DNA of 64,000 bases from Tachypleus tridentatus. Lineage: Eukaryota; Arthropoda; Merostomata; Xiphosura; Limulidae. Under the pieces are notes generated by a model, which was not told the origin of the DNA, ran no database searches, and saw only the letters and a program-made list of their open reading frames with translations. How positions within the stretch are numbered: position 1 is the first letter of the stretch; each line of letters starts with the position of its first letter. Positions 10,824 to 23,739 of the stretch are shown piece after piece. Where the stretch lies: positions 29,739,276-29,803,275 of the forward strand of contig NW_027467782.1 in assembly GCF_004210375.1 (NCBI RefSeq). Direction: 5' to 3'. A program made the position numbers and the translations under genes.

Positions 10824-12217
10824 TGCAATATATTGTCATTATCTTTGATGATAACATTTCTTTCCCGCTTCAGACCGGCATATATGTAGCGACATCTAAC
10901 GGCCTGATGCAAAAGACCTGGGATAACTATTTACGCTTATTGATTTTTTGTAACTCATATACAAAGTTGCATGATGTATAGTAAAAGCAATTTGTATACT
11001 TCAAAATATACCTGACATGTAACATTTAAAATATTGTGTACCTGATTACGTTTTACCTATTTTTTTTTATTTACAAATGTATCAGAGTTTAAATACCTTA
11101 TAGTTTTACCAGCAACATTTCTATATTATTGTACACGTACAATTTGAAATTTATGCAGTAAGTTGGGTACAAAATATATGCTAACAATATTCTCTATTAC
11201 AATCTTTTTCAGGATAATGACGAAATTTACGTATCTAGAAAATACCTTTCCTGTAATCTATTCAGTCTTCACTGTTTTCGTTTATTTCCAACAGTGGCTT
11301 CTACTCAAAGTACTGTCAGCCATTAAAGTGTGCTGCAAAATTTTATCCAGTACAATCCTCTCATTATGATCATAACGCACGTTCGTTTGCTATGAATGGA
11401 ACTTAAATATTCAGGTCTCCAAAATAACAAAGGCCTACGACAATTCCAAGAAGCGTTCAGCCGTTTTTCAGGTATAACGGCCAAGTCGATAATACAGTTC
11501 GTTTTCGTCCCGTTACCTTTAATGTTAGAAAGAATAGAAATAGAATTAAATATGAGAACATAAAATGTGGAATATAAATGTGTCAGAGAGGAAATGGTAT
11601 AAACGATACAAATGTATTCTAGTGACACTTGAACCAGGTATCTAAAGACAAGTAGTGTTTATTATAATAGCGCATTATTCAGTTTAATGATAAAAAGAGA
11701 ATTGTTTAGTTTTAAATCACCAACAGATAGCGGGTCAACAATGATCGACGTACTTTTATTTCCAATTGTATTTACGGTGGTGAAGCATACTTTTGTTTTT
11801 TATTTCTAAGTCGTTTACTTCTCTTATGTGTTTCTGTTTAACATTAATTCCATCAACTTTTAAACTTTGTTCACCGACTTCCATCATCCAAGTGAGCACA
11901 TTCAGCGTTTTATTATCTCATCCGGGTTACGAACTGTACAGTTACGTGTCATTTATCAGCCAGTAGACACTAAAATGATGTCATACAATGGACGCTTAAT
12001 ACTTCAATTTGTACTGTTGTGAAGTCAGTAAAACGTGTGATTGTCATAAGTCACGAAAAGAATCAGGCATTCTGTAGACTAGAACACGATGTGACATGTA
12101 ACCTAAAAATAAGATAAAAATATTTGTTACTCCTTAATTTGGATTTATTTTACTCTTGAAACAGAATATTTTCGTAGACTTGTTTCAGTGTTTAAAAGTA
12201 GGTTTACTATATTTTAG
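10824..12217. other. Non-coding stretch with a CpG-richer island open on both strands
   Basis: At about 11,330-11,560 base composition shifts and both strands are open: minus reads IDLAVIPEKRLNASWNCRRP and plus reads YEWNLNIQVSKITKAYDNSK up to CAG|GTATAA. I cannot tell which, if either, is real, and I recognise neither; a fragment of an unknown repeat is as likely. The rest holds nothing. Confidence 0.3.
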
Positions 12218-12452
12218 GTTTGTTTTCGAATTTCGCGCAAACCTATACGAGGGCTATTTGCGCTAGTCATCCCTAATTTAGCAGTGTAAGATTTGGGGGA
12301 AAGCAGCCAATCATCACCAAGTCTCGGGCTACTCTTTTACCAACGAATAGTGGGATTAACCGTCACATTCTAACGCTCATACGGCTGAAAGAGCGAGCAT
12401 GTTTGATGCGACGGGGATTCGAACGCCTTAACCGCTTGGGCATGCCGGGCCT
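12218..12452 (-). repeat. SINE-A with internal deletion in the head
   Basis: Head and tail are present (minus: GGCCCGGCATGCCCAAGCGG; GCGCGAAATTCGAAAACAAA), but the anticodon/box B segment is shortened: the gap between GGCGTTCGAA and CCCCGTCGCA is smaller than in other copies. Confidence 0.8.
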
Positions 12453-15400
12453 ATTTTTTAGGTCCAGTGTCTTTCACACGTTAATATATTTTTAAATCCA
12501 GGTTTTATTTAAATATATTTCAACGCTTTCCGAACATTATTTCACCCTAAAACTAAAACGGTGCTTTTGTTTACATCACATTAAATATTAATATGAATAA
12601 TTTTAAAACACAGGATTTTTAGAATAACAAAAGTTTCTAATTGCACATACCTAAATAAGCATGTCTACTTGTGTTCGGTCTAACAGGAGTTAAGCCTTTA
12701 TTTAATAAGTACAGCCTGTATTCATTAAATAAGTAAACACTAACTTTTGTAAGTTTTTTGCTTTCCTTTACTAAGGAAAAAGTTCACCGTACGTAATACT
12801 ATCAACGGGTAAACTTATACTATATTACGTTAGACATTAAAAAAATTAATATATCGTACAAAATGTATGCTAAATTATATTTACACTCGCCTTTTGCTTA
12901 CATCAGTTATTATAAAATTATAAAATTTAACATATACTTAAACATATATGTTTAATTGGTCCTTTGTTTTCTCCAAAACTAGTGAAACATAAATGTTACT
13001 TCCACAAGTGAGACATCAAAATTAAGAACCTACAAAATTCCCCAAATAAAGAAAAGTTTTAAATGTGAGAGACCCGAAGTACTACTGTAACATCCTCACA
13101 AATTTACATTGTGTTTACGCAATTCACTCAGCAAATTCAATATGGTCTAAAAAACTACAAGAATTGTAAAATTAAAAAACATTAAATCCATTTGTGTCAA
13201 TTAGATAATCCGTTGTTAATGAATATTGTTCTAAAGATAAATTATTTTTGCATAGTAGAGACAACATTTTCAATTCTGTGAGAATTTTGTAGGTAGAAGT
13301 AAAACGTGGCTTCATTTCCCCATTCTAAGTGTATGGATTTACATGAAAACTTGACATTCCAAATTTCATAAAGTACAAATTCACAAAAAAGCAATCTTTT
13401 CAAAATCTTAATTAATTAATTTACAGGTACATATAAGAATCATATTAACAGAATCAACTTGGTTACAAATTTTCATCAGTACAAGTGTCCCTTACTGAAA
13501 ATATAATTTAATATCATAATATCACCATAAATAATTCTAATTCAAAAATTTTATTATAGCAGTTGTTTCACTAGTTTGAATATTTATATGCAATTCCATT
13601 AATGTCCAAGAAAAGTCAGTTTTATCACACCAAAATAATGAAAATGATTCTAGAAGCATAACGTATTTGTCAATCAGTCAGTAACACATTCAATTAAAGA
13701 TGTTCAAAATGTTTGTCTGTGTTGGAAACCACTATAGTAATCAAAACAACAGCAAAAGTTTAATATCAAAAGTAAGAGACATCCTACTTATTATTCTTTG
13801 TATGATTGTTATTAACCTACAACTGACAAGAGTTCTTTGTTTTCTGACTGGATTCCACCACCCTACTCTAACAATCTAACTGCAGGTTGCCACTGTACTG
13901 GTAAATTAACAAATACCATTAAAGTATACACATTTTGGTTAGTTGTTCATTATGTGATCATTTGAAATATCTGATGGAAGGAATTCAAGCTGTGTTTTCA
14001 AATCACTGGACATAATATTTGAAGAATGTTAATTACCTCTGTTTGAATGCAAACAGAATATGCATTCCTTTTCTATGAGTCTGTCAGATGTTTCTAAGTG
14101 AAAGTTAATACAGCCTTATATTATTTACTATAATTGAATCATAAATAGAAAAAGAAATATTACTATTCACACTTAAAATATAATTTCTTTCACACCTTAT
14201 ACTGCATATTACTGCATTTTTTGTCATACTTCACATGTGACATAATTAGTGTAACACACTGTGACATGAACAGAGAAAATGATTTTTTTTTTTTTTACAT
14301 TTAAGAGCATTTTGGAACAGTTCTATACACTTAACTTGCTTTGTTCAGAAGTTTGTTATTACAATGGTACTGCATTATTCTTCATGTAATTCCTTTATGC
14401 ACTGTAAAATAAATAATTAAAAGGCAGATGAAATAAGTTAAGTGTATGTAAATGCATCATAAAGATTAAACCTGTTAAAGGAGACAGTAAACAATTATTC
14501 AATGGATCAATATTTGATTGAATTTATTTGAATACAAGAATGTATATGATAATAATAAAGTACAATGTACTGGAAAATATAATATACTGAACTTGTATCG
14601 ACCAGATACTGGAATGTGCATGATATGGAATTCACCTGTTAACTTTGTGAGGTTCACATGTTTCTCTTAATACTTAAACCTATGCAATAAGAAATGGCTT
14701 GAGAAAATATATAAATAGATTATAACTTATATGTATGAAAGAATATTATTGTATACTTAAACAATTTAACATGTAACGTAATTATTAATTTACAAACAGC
14801 TTAAAACTGTCAACAAAAACCTTTTTTGTGACATTTGCAATAGAAGATATGATCTACATGTATGCCACCTTTAATAAACCAATAATAGCAATAATAAAAG
14901 TTATTTGACTAAGTCTTCAAATATAAATTTTAAGAAAAATACATTTCCTCATTACCATACATTTCTTACATTTTCTAGGACCCAATGAATAACTAAAACT
15001 TAACATAATATTAAAGACATTTCAATTTCATTTAGATGTGTACTCATGTTGAATTACCTTTATGTATTACTATTTTAAAATATTCGAATGATATTCAATA
15101 GGCTTAAACCACTACTTGTAAATAGATGTGCAAAAAATGTTAGGCATAAATATCATTACACAACAAGCAATGCTTAAGAGGAATACATGTCAAAACTGTT
15201 ACATAACAAACAACCTTTTTTGGGTCACATTTTAAAGTTTTTCTCTCAATTAAAAAAATAACATAAACCTTTTTTATTTACACCTAGTAATATAGCAGGA
15301 CTTTTAAATGTGATGTAATAAGTGATAACTAAGATTTATTAATCTATTAGAGTACTTTGTTTTAAATAAGGCACCATTTTTTTATTATTACACAAAATGA

Positions 15401-18156
15401 CTTTAAAATTACTTGTCAACTAGTATATACAAAGTATACTTAGTTTTGTTTCTTCCTGCCCAAAAAAGGATAAAATCAAACACTGTAAATGTCTGGAATT
15501 GTTCAATACTTTGTGAAGTGTACAGACAATGGATATGTAATACCAACAATTAATACAAAGTTATTAATGTTGGTTCACTGAACAAAGCTACTGTTAACCT
15601 TCTGTTTACATGTAGATACTACAGAAGTAAAATGTAGTTCATCTTGGTGCTACAGCTGTTTCTGTTTGTGCAACTGTCATTCCAACAGTTACTGTAAACA
15701 GATAACCTTCTTTTATACTAATTATTTCATCATTATGTTTAAAACTGACAACTATGAATAACTTCTGAATTCTTATATATATATATTGGAAACATGCAGC
15801 ATTTGAAGATCTGTTCATGCAGACACAGCTTAACATTCACTTTTGAAATGGCAGTAGAACAAGTATGAATAATGTTAATACCAAACTTTATTTCACAAGT
15901 AAGATATTCTATATTTATCAGACTATCATTAACATTTCAAAATGTGACATACTATAAGAAATACAAATGTACATTTACCATGTGTTACTGTTGAGCAGCT
16001 CCTAGCACAACTGAAGTGATTAATTATTTTATGGTGTGAAGTATAAAAAGCTCAGAGCTTTGGCTCTAAGTGAAACCAAGAAGGCAAAAAAGTTAACATT
16101 TTTAAAGTTCATGAAATAATTTATATTGGTAGATTAACCTAAACAGTAACTGTCATTGGGGACAGGTACTTTTGCTAGACTTAACTTAAACACCAACCAT
16201 CAATATAAATGGGTAATTTTGCTTGTTACATTCTATTTTAAATCTATACATCATCACCAACAATTAATTTTGAACAATTATAATGATTAGAAGTGATAAC
16301 TGTAACAGTTTTAACAAGACTCAATGTTAGACAAATGTAACATCCTTAATAAGCATGAACCAAAGTGATGACAGTAAAACCAACTACAGTAGTTTCACAA
16401 CTGCAAGTTTACTTTCTTCCAAAGCTCTGAATTCATATTCGTAAAGTGACAAAAGTGGCACACAGAATATTATACAACATTTTAGTTTATACCTGACAAC
16501 ATGTTCATATTTGATTGTTTCTGCACTAAATGAACAGTGCATATTTCAGCTCTGACTTGTAAAAATTAATATTTCCAAGATAAGGTGTAACAGATACAAC
16601 AGTAGAGAACTTGGATTACTGTAACAATTGAAATATTTACATATTTATATTTAAAGAAAAAATAATACAGTCACTGTATTAAATTTAAAATGCCAAAAAT
16701 TATTCTTAGCTCAAAATCACAGTTATGAAAACATCTTGTCAACAACAAAGAATAAAAACCACAAGGAACATAATTTTAACTCTGCTGGTATAGTGGTAAT
16801 GGAAACCATCTGTTAAATAAACAGTCAAAGTAACATATGTTACTGTGTTTTGGTAAGATGTTTTATGAAGTTCTAAAAACAAGTAAAAGAAAAGAAGGAC
16901 ACTGGTAAGTAATCCATAACATGAAAAATCTTCAAACCTGCTATCAAAGTATGTTCTAAAGCTAAGAAAAATATGGACCTCGTAACTCAATAGTACTACC
17001 TCAGATCCAACGAAATAATAGACATAATGAATTTCAAAATTTTCATTACATAAATAATTATTATTTTATACTGGGTTTGGTTAACTTACTGTCTTACCAA
17101 GAAAAAAGTTATTTTATACTACTATATTTGAATAAAATAGAAGCTTTTATGAGAGATTTTGAATACTTGTCCAAAAATGATACTTTACTTTGTACACTTA
17201 TCTTTCTATATACGTTTCAACAACTATCATCCAGCTACTTCTAAACTTAATCTTCCATTATATTTCTCCTTCTATTCATTTCTACCAATCACTTAAACTG
17301 CTGTCAAATTGTTCTGTTTCTTTTAAGTTTGAATGGCACATGAAGGAAACTCAAAAGACAAACACACTGAGAAGTTGGGTCCTCTCAAAAGTGATTACTT
17401 GTTGTGCTTCAATTCTTTGAACCTGTAATTTGTTGCACATTTTGCTGGAATGGTTTTCATGATTCCTTAAAAACTGTTACCATGCTTTATAAAATTTCAA
17501 TTTTCTTAATTTCACAGACGATAACATGGTTCGGGTTAGTTTTCAGTCAAAGAGACGTCAGATGCTGTCACTCTTGGTGGATAAAATCAGGATTTTGGCT
17601 GGATGCTGGCAGCATCCACTCTGGTTTAAGGAATTTATTACGAAGGAGAATTTTATCAAAAGAAAGTTTCTAAAAGAAATGAACCATCATAAAACTCACA
17701 CTTTGAATCCAAGTCTACCTTTTGTTTTACAAATAACCTATTACCAGTTACACATAAAACTACCCGATAGAAGTCCGGATGTAGTCCGTTTTATTAAAGG
17801 AGATCACATTTAGTTAACTAAATACTCCAACAATTTCACAGCACGGTATTTTGAAAGAATATTACACACAGTAAAAGCTGTGCTTTGACAGATTCGTGGA
17901 ACATATCACAAGTTTGTTTCTTCCAACAACTCTGGAAATTTCCATTCTTATACAAAATAGACAGAATAATAAAATCCTCAGACTAAACATACTCAAGAAA
18001 TCTAACTGTAAACATTATATAAACAAAATAATGACTAAAATGGTTTGTAGATATCAGATATTTAGACTAGTTAGAACAGTTTATCAGTAGATTCTTTGTA
18101 TGATGTGGTCATACTGACACAGATATGTATTTTAATTGCTCCATTATAAATTCCTA
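12453..18156. other. Repeat-poor AT-rich desert
   Basis: About 5.7 kb with no SINE-A, B or C copy, no LINE piece and no exon I trust. A 95-codon plus-strand frame (17,526-17,813) follows a good-looking acceptor (TTTCTTAATTTCACAG at about 17,502-17,517), but I recognise nothing in it. The stretch lies directly 3' of the minus-strand DNAJC22-like exon, so part of it could be that gene's 3' UTR or an intron of something larger; that is inference. Confidence 0.4.
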
Positions 18157-18383
18157 CTAAGTTTCGCATTGCCTCGGGATTATCTTGTTACTTTTGTTAC
18201 GATTCAGCCTCTTGAACTTAATCTGAGACAGCACTTCAGAAGCTTTTGGATCTCATTGAATTTCTCTTGTGCTACCTCCTTCTCCACAGGGTATTTATGC
18301 TGATCAGGATGCCACTGTCTGGAGAGTATCCAGTAACGACCCGTGATCTCTTCCTGCGTAGCACTGGGCTACAGATTGAAAAC
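18157..18383 (-). pseudogene. DNAJC22: DNAJC22/wurst-like J-domain terminal exon, disrupted
   Basis: Terminal exon of a DnaJ subfamily C member 22 (Drosophila wurst) type protein, a multi-pass membrane co-chaperone with a C-terminal J domain. An acceptor (CCTTTCATTTTAG) precedes GTTTTCAATCTG. The reading gives VFNL, a TAG at 18,369-18,371, then PSATQEEITGRYWILSRQW and HPDQHKYPVEKEVAQEKF, with the diagnostic HPD triad that stimulates Hsp70 ATPase. Near 18,245 one base is missing; in the next frame ASEVLSQIKFKRLNRNK leads to a stop at 18,157-18,159. Helices II and III, HPD and the basic C-terminus fit the family; the stop and shift suggest a pseudogene or sequence error. The upstream exons encoding the membrane segments were not found. 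Confidence 0.65.
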
Positions 18384-18540
18384 CTAAAATGAAAGGAAAA
18401 TATTAGTCTTATTACTTTCAATGCAAACTCATTTTTCTTTAGTTTGAGCATTTAAAACAATATCTTACCATGCATCTCTGTACCATAGGTAGTGCAAGAA
18501 GTAAGTTTCTCGTGATGACAAGAAACCCACTTGAAATAAA

Positions 18541-18715
18541 AATGGATCTTAGGATGGCTGGTATGGGTATTAACTCTTTCACTAATAAAGCAGAGAAGAA
18601 TGTTTTGAACTTCTTAGGTTAACTTGAAGATGATTTAAGGTCAAAATGTTGCTCTCCACTTTATTAGTAAAAGTGTTAATACCCATACTAGCCATTCTGA
18701 GATACAAGAAGTAAG
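18541..18715. mobile_element. Inverted dimer of Penelope-like tails
   Basis: Two copies of the same tail face each other. The right copy (+) reads AACTTGAAGATGATTTAAGG, then TCAAAATGTTGCTCTCC and GTGTTAATACCCATACTAGC. The left copy is its imperfect reverse complement (GGCTGGTATGGGTATTAACT). Arms are about 53 bp or longer with a handful of mismatches. The hammerhead-like core is decayed in both (GAAAC has become CAAAA). Same family as the copy at 30.8 kb. Confidence 0.6.
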
Positions 18716-19228
18716 TTTGTCCAGGACAGAAACTTGAAGGGGCACTAATTACCAATTTGACTGACAAAGTGAACTCTTGGGTCTGGTTTAAAGGGTAATG
18801 GATTTATATGTCTCACAGAGCATCACAACAGACATCTGTATGATTTACAAGAAACAAATCTGTTTTTATAATGTGGCCTGAGATGTATGTGGAGATTATG
18901 ATAATATACAGGACCAAAACCTGGCTTTCTGTACCAGCAGAAATCAAGCTTCCAAGACACAACTGAAAGCAGTTATAGAGGATGTCACTATTGACCTCTA
19001 ATCAGATGTTCTTTATGTTTCTCATTTATTATGACAACAGTATACAACCAATGCAACATGTGGCATGCTGAATCACACCGGCTTGAAAATTTTCTTTTAT
19101 GGTTCATTACGTTACCACAAATGTTAGTTATAAATTCCACCAACACAACAGGTTGTTTCTTTAGCACCCACCTTATTAATATATATTTGTTTTCTCTTTG
19201 CAGTATCACGACTTGTTGAAGGATTGAA
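18716..19228. other. Non-coding stretch
   Basis: Nothing recognised beyond short frames on both strands (19,031-19,219 and 18,988-19,254) without domains. Confidence 0.4.
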
Positions 19229-20275
19229 TCAAGGCATCCAGCTTCCCAACACAAACTTGTGTGTCGATGTCCTGATTCTTCTGTAGCTGTAACTGAAAAG
19301 TGAGAAAGTGCACGAAGTTGCCTGATGCCGCTTGCTGCCGGAACAACTGCAACTTTGTCCTGAAAGCTGAGACGTGATTTGCAGGCTGACAGACAAGCTG
19401 ATTTTGCCTTGCAACTACAAATTAAGATAATTCAAGTGTTGTGTCATGTCGACCAGAAAGGTCAAATCAGCTTGCCATACTGGTTCAGTCATGGAAATCA
19501 CTTCTGTGTCTTTGTTCTTGCTTTTGAGGAATTCTATCACCTCATCAATCAACTCCCAGAATCTTCTGGGCATCTTCCCTCGACTCAGCTAACGTACTTC
19601 ACAGTGATACACAAGGTCACCATAGTCTGAATCAATTTCTTCAAGAAGACCTGATGGTGATTGAGCCCTCATGATTTGATGAAATTAATGGTTTTGATCA
19701 CAAATACCATCACTGCCTGGAAACCAAGTTCTTTATTGCACAGGTTCTGTTGGTGAATAATACAGTGCAACTTCACCAACTGTTTGTTCAGCTTTCCTCG
19801 ATGCTTCATCAACAGTGCTAATAGCCCGCTACTTTCTCCTGTCATAATTGGTACACCATCAGTTGTCACACTTACCAGTTTCATGAAATCCAATGAAACA
19901 CTACTACACAGTCGTACTGTCTCCTCGAATAGTGCAGACCCAGTTGTCTGACCATTCATGGAACCCATGCCGATTAGTTCCTCTGTGATATCAAACGATG
20001 ACGACACACTACAAAAAAAAAACTCCTTGCTGTGCTGTCGACTCGTCTGCTGCCAAAGAGAAGTAGACAAAGTTGGCTGCTTTATTTGTAAGCTGCCTTG
20101 TCACATCTGCTGAGAGGTGTGGAATTCTTCGTTGAACTGTCATACGATTCAAAGCCACCGTCTGTAGCTTGCGAATTGCTTCCGGACATAATTTTTCCGA
20201 TGCAGTAATCATACATCATCAGTGAACGGTCGGCCAGATTTCACTGTCATCGACGAAATATCGTAACTGACCTCA
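19229..20275 (-). mobile_element. hAT-type transposase remnant (GTF2IRD2/ZBED-like)
   Basis: Decayed DNA-transposon transposase. In minus-strand order: VKSGRPFTDD (about 20,240), EKLCPEAIRKLQTVALNRMT, DVTRQLTNKAANFVYFSLAA with DES (the first catalytic Asp region, about 20,045), then after a shift FDITEELIGMGSMNGQTTGS, VSVTTDGVPIMTGESSGLLA (second Asp region, about 19,870), KQLVKLHCIIHQQNLCNKEL (the conserved C-H motif), then a weaker C-terminal stretch to about 19,230. Motifs match hAT transposases of the group that gave rise to human GTF2IRD2 and ZBED5. Frameshifts and missing C-terminal motifs make it inactive; terminal inverted repeats were not found. Confidence 0.8.
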
Positions 20276-20284
20276 CATGCTGCA

Positions 20285-20470
20285 CCTAAATCTGCTGACT
20301 GCGATCACCAGTTCTAAACTTATTGAACCATCTTTGACACTTCCCTACATTTAGAATGTCATTGTTGTACACATCTTGAATACTTCTTCAGTAACACTCT
20401 TTCATTTTTATGAAGTTGTAAAACATTATATTCTTTATGTGCTCCTCTGACACTTCCATGATAATTGGGA
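20285..20470 (-). mobile_element. mariner transposase N-terminal (HTH) fragment
   Basis: The minus-strand reading, with one shift, gives HIKNIMFYNFIKMKECY followed by VYNNDILNVGKCQRWFNKF and RTGD. This matches the paired-like helix-turn-helix region of mariner/SETMAR transposases, where 'CQRWF.KFR.GD' precedes the linker. Nothing of the DD34D catalytic domain follows; instead the hAT remnant begins about 15 bp downstream. Confidence 0.65.
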
Positions 20471-21990
20471 CTTCTAAAATAAATAAAAAAATTTAGTAAA
20501 GAAACAAACTGGTTTACTCTGAATGTTATCAAGTCATCCCATATAACTTGTGACTTTGAGAATAACTTCATTTAGCCAAGAAATATGCATTTACATTTAT
20601 TCTATCCCAAAAAATAACATTACTTATGGGATGACCTAATATGTGTATAAAAAAAACAAGCTATTCCATGCAAAAAGAATACTAATAACTTGTACACACA
20701 CACATATAAAAGTTAGTGTATGCTTTTGCTAGTAGGAGTTACTACCTGTTTGCTCTATTTCTATACATTTTTTCAATAGCAGATGTATTTATCATAGTAT
20801 ATTATTGTTAAATACCTGATATATATATATATAATAAAATTATTATGAGTTGCACATCTTTCATATCAAACTTGCCAATTTATGTTGCTATGAATGAAAT
20901 TTACTATATAATGCCTTGAGGAGGAAGTTACACTAGAACCTTACCAATTAGTTCTTCAGGTAAAAAAGAGAAAATGACAGAGGTACAATGTCGTTCATTA
21001 TGAAAATAATGATATAAATTATGTTAGTGGGTTATGTCAATTTTCGTAAAGAAAGACCATTTATGGATATTTATGGAAATATGATTATAATGAAGATGTC
21101 ATTCTATCTTTTTTTAATACTTTTTAGATCCATGAGTGAAAGAAAAATAAAAAAATCCACTAAAAAAACGTACATTCTAAATGTAAATGATATTATTATC
21201 AGTACTGGTAACTTGTAATAGAAAACAAATATTTTAAAAATGGTGATGATGAAGTTTAAATTCTTTGTAATATTTAATGGAGAATTTCACCAATTGTTTG
21301 AGAAACAAGTAGAAAATCTTATTTTTTGCTCTTCAAGTTTAGTTCCAAAGCAAAGAACATTCTGTAATATCTTGTATCACTAATAAAATTGGGAATTCTT
21401 CAAGAAATTGCGATAAGTCTCTTGTAAGACTGTTAATGAGTTGAGAGTTAATGTTTTGTAATCTTCTTTTTCTGATGCTTTTTATGATAAAGCATATGTA
21501 ACACTTTTGTATATGGAATATTTTTGGCAGTAGAAATTTCAAGTTTGAAAACATTTTCTTACAGAGGAATGGTTAAATATGAATCCCTAGAGATTCTTTC
21601 ACAATGCAAGTCAAATTTATAATACACTTTGCACTTGTTTATACAAATTGTGTTGGTCGGTAGTTGTAGTTTAATGTGAGGAGTTATGTACACTTCATTT
21701 ATCAGCTTATCTTTATAATGTTGTACCCTGTAACATATGTTAAACTTGTAACACAGAAGTGTGGAAACATGTTAGGACAAAGTCAAAAATAGATTTCAGG
21801 CTGCCTCAAAAGAACAATAGAAGGTGAATACCATATTAAACATCAATATTTTATTATTATTCTAACTTAGTACAACTGAAACATGGTTAGAGTGATTGAT
21901 TAAGGAAACAGTTAATATTTTGTTGTCTCTTTTTTCACTTTAATAACTGCAGATGGTTGTTCTGGTATTATTGTAAGATATTTAATGAAA
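20471..21990. other. AT-rich non-coding stretch
   Basis: Short CA and TA simple-sequence tracts near 20,695-20,710 and 20,818-20,832; otherwise nothing recognised. Confidence 0.45.
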
Positions 21991-21994
21991 GTGT

Positions 21995-22950
21995 CCTTTG
22001 CTATTTTACTTCAAGTGTTCCTGACATTCACTCACATAAAGCTTCTTTGCAAGTAACTTTTGATTTGTCAAGTTTTTAGTCATTCATATCTCAAATCTGC
22101 TCAATTGGGTTGAGATTGGGGATCTTTGGGAGGTAATTGTATTATTTGAATGATTTCAGCAGCTTAATTTATAGCTAAGTTATTTCATCGTAGGTTGTAT
22201 GAGCATTTCAGGTCATTATAATCTTGCTAATAGAATGCTTTGCCAGTAACATGCAAACTACAGGGTATTCCCAACTGGATCAATACATCATTGTACTTGT
22301 GCTGGTATTTTATTCCATATCTTTTGCAGATATTTTCTATCACTTCAGCAGAAAAATATTCCTAAATTATCACACTGCTTCTACCATACTTTGTGGCAGG
22401 TTCTATGCATTGAGATAAGTATCTTTCTACTGTCTTCAGCCAGATGTGTTACCTACACTTTGACCCAAATATTTCAAAGTTGGACTCATCCATCCGTAAC
22501 ATCTTTTTCCAATTATTATCAGTCCAATTTTTGTATTTTTCAGCAAAATTAAATCTTCCCAATATTTGGATATCAAAGTAAATGTTTTTTAACTGATACA
22601 CAACCAAATATTCCATTATCAGTGAGTCTTCTAGATTCTGTAGACCTGGACACCTTTCTGTCATTTAATATATGTTCATTTATATCATGTCTGACATCAT
22701 TGACAGTCTTCACTTTGTACTGAAGGCAGAGTAAACAAAGATACTTAACATCAATATCATTGAGTTTATGTTTTCTACCTCTTCCATTCTTATGTTCAGA
22801 TATTCCTGTCTTGGCCTCAAGGGTGTTCTTGACAGTGTTTTGGGAACAATTCAAGTCTGCAGCAATTTGTTGGAGAGCCCAAAGAGAATCACGTAAAGAT
22901 CTTATACAAAGTCTCTGATCTTTTTTTTTGTGGCTGTGGTATGACAACAA
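21995..22950 (-). mobile_element. Tc1-like transposase remnant
   Basis: Minus-strand reading starts with SLRDSLWALQQIAADLNCSQ and NTVKNTLE (two helix-turn-helix regions), passes a linker RGRKHKLND, then in a second frame gives NFAEKYKNWTDNNWKKMLRM and DESNFEIFGSK (catalytic Asp in 'DES.FE.FG.K', about 22,460-22,490). After further shifts the C-terminal block appears as a 'LPPKIPNLNPIEQI'-like stretch near 22,090-22,130, the usual site of the third acidic residue. At least three frame breaks. Typical Tc1 length is about 340 residues, so almost the whole gene is here in decayed form. Confidence 0.8.
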
Positions 22951-23735
22951 AACTTAATATATATTGTTAAACCCTGTTTATTGTTTCTGATGTCCAGGAC
23001 TTGTTTACTTATTCCATCTGATACTGTTGCTGTCAACGTCTCTTTTAATTTGTGATTTTAAACATTTTACAAACTTTCTGTAGATGTAGAAAGCATTTTT
23101 TTATCACTATTTGCATTAGTATTTTGGATATTTAAAGTTGTTAATTCAAGAATGCTGAACAGTTGAGACCTTATTTAAATTAGATATAATTAAGCTATAA
23201 CATGTTATTCCTGAAGTGTGTGACTTATCCACATTATAACAAATACATCAAATATAAGTAAATAAATTTGGAACTAATTATCCTTTATTATTTTTATGTG
23301 GAAAATAGTATTTTACACAATTTATAATATTTTTATTTGAATGTGATATTAAGTATACAAAACTAATATTCAAACACTAAAATAAATACTATATGTGGAA
23401 TACGTAATAGCCTATGAGTTACACTGCTAACTGATATACAATTTTGCTTTTCAAATCAGTTTAATGTTCTCATGCTATTGCTACTTGATAGCACTATGTG
23501 GCCCACCAGTGGTATGTCTACAGACATGCCACTAGAAACCTGGTTTCACTACCAGTGATGGGCAGAGTGCAGTTAGCATCGTATATCATAAGATTGCATT
23601 GTGACAATGCAGATAAACTGTAAAATTATTATGTGTTAACTGCTAAATGCCAAAATGTTATGGAGTAAGGTTATTACTAAGCATATGCTATGTATTATTT
23701 TCAAACAACTCCCATATTACTAAGTAGTGTTTATG
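22951..23735. other. AT-rich non-coding stretch, possible repeat B trace
   Basis: At 23,495-23,575 the words CTAGAAACCTGGTTTCACTA and GTGATGGGCAGAG resemble repeat B on the plus strand; too degenerate for a firm call. The rest holds nothing. Confidence 0.35.
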
Positions 23736-23739
23736 CTGG

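Noticed and set aside
10601-10912. Overlapping open frames on both strands
   Set aside because: Lie across a repeat B copy; no domain, no splice context.
19031-19219. Complementary open frames on both strands
   Set aside because: No domain, AT-rich, no splice signals; probably chance.
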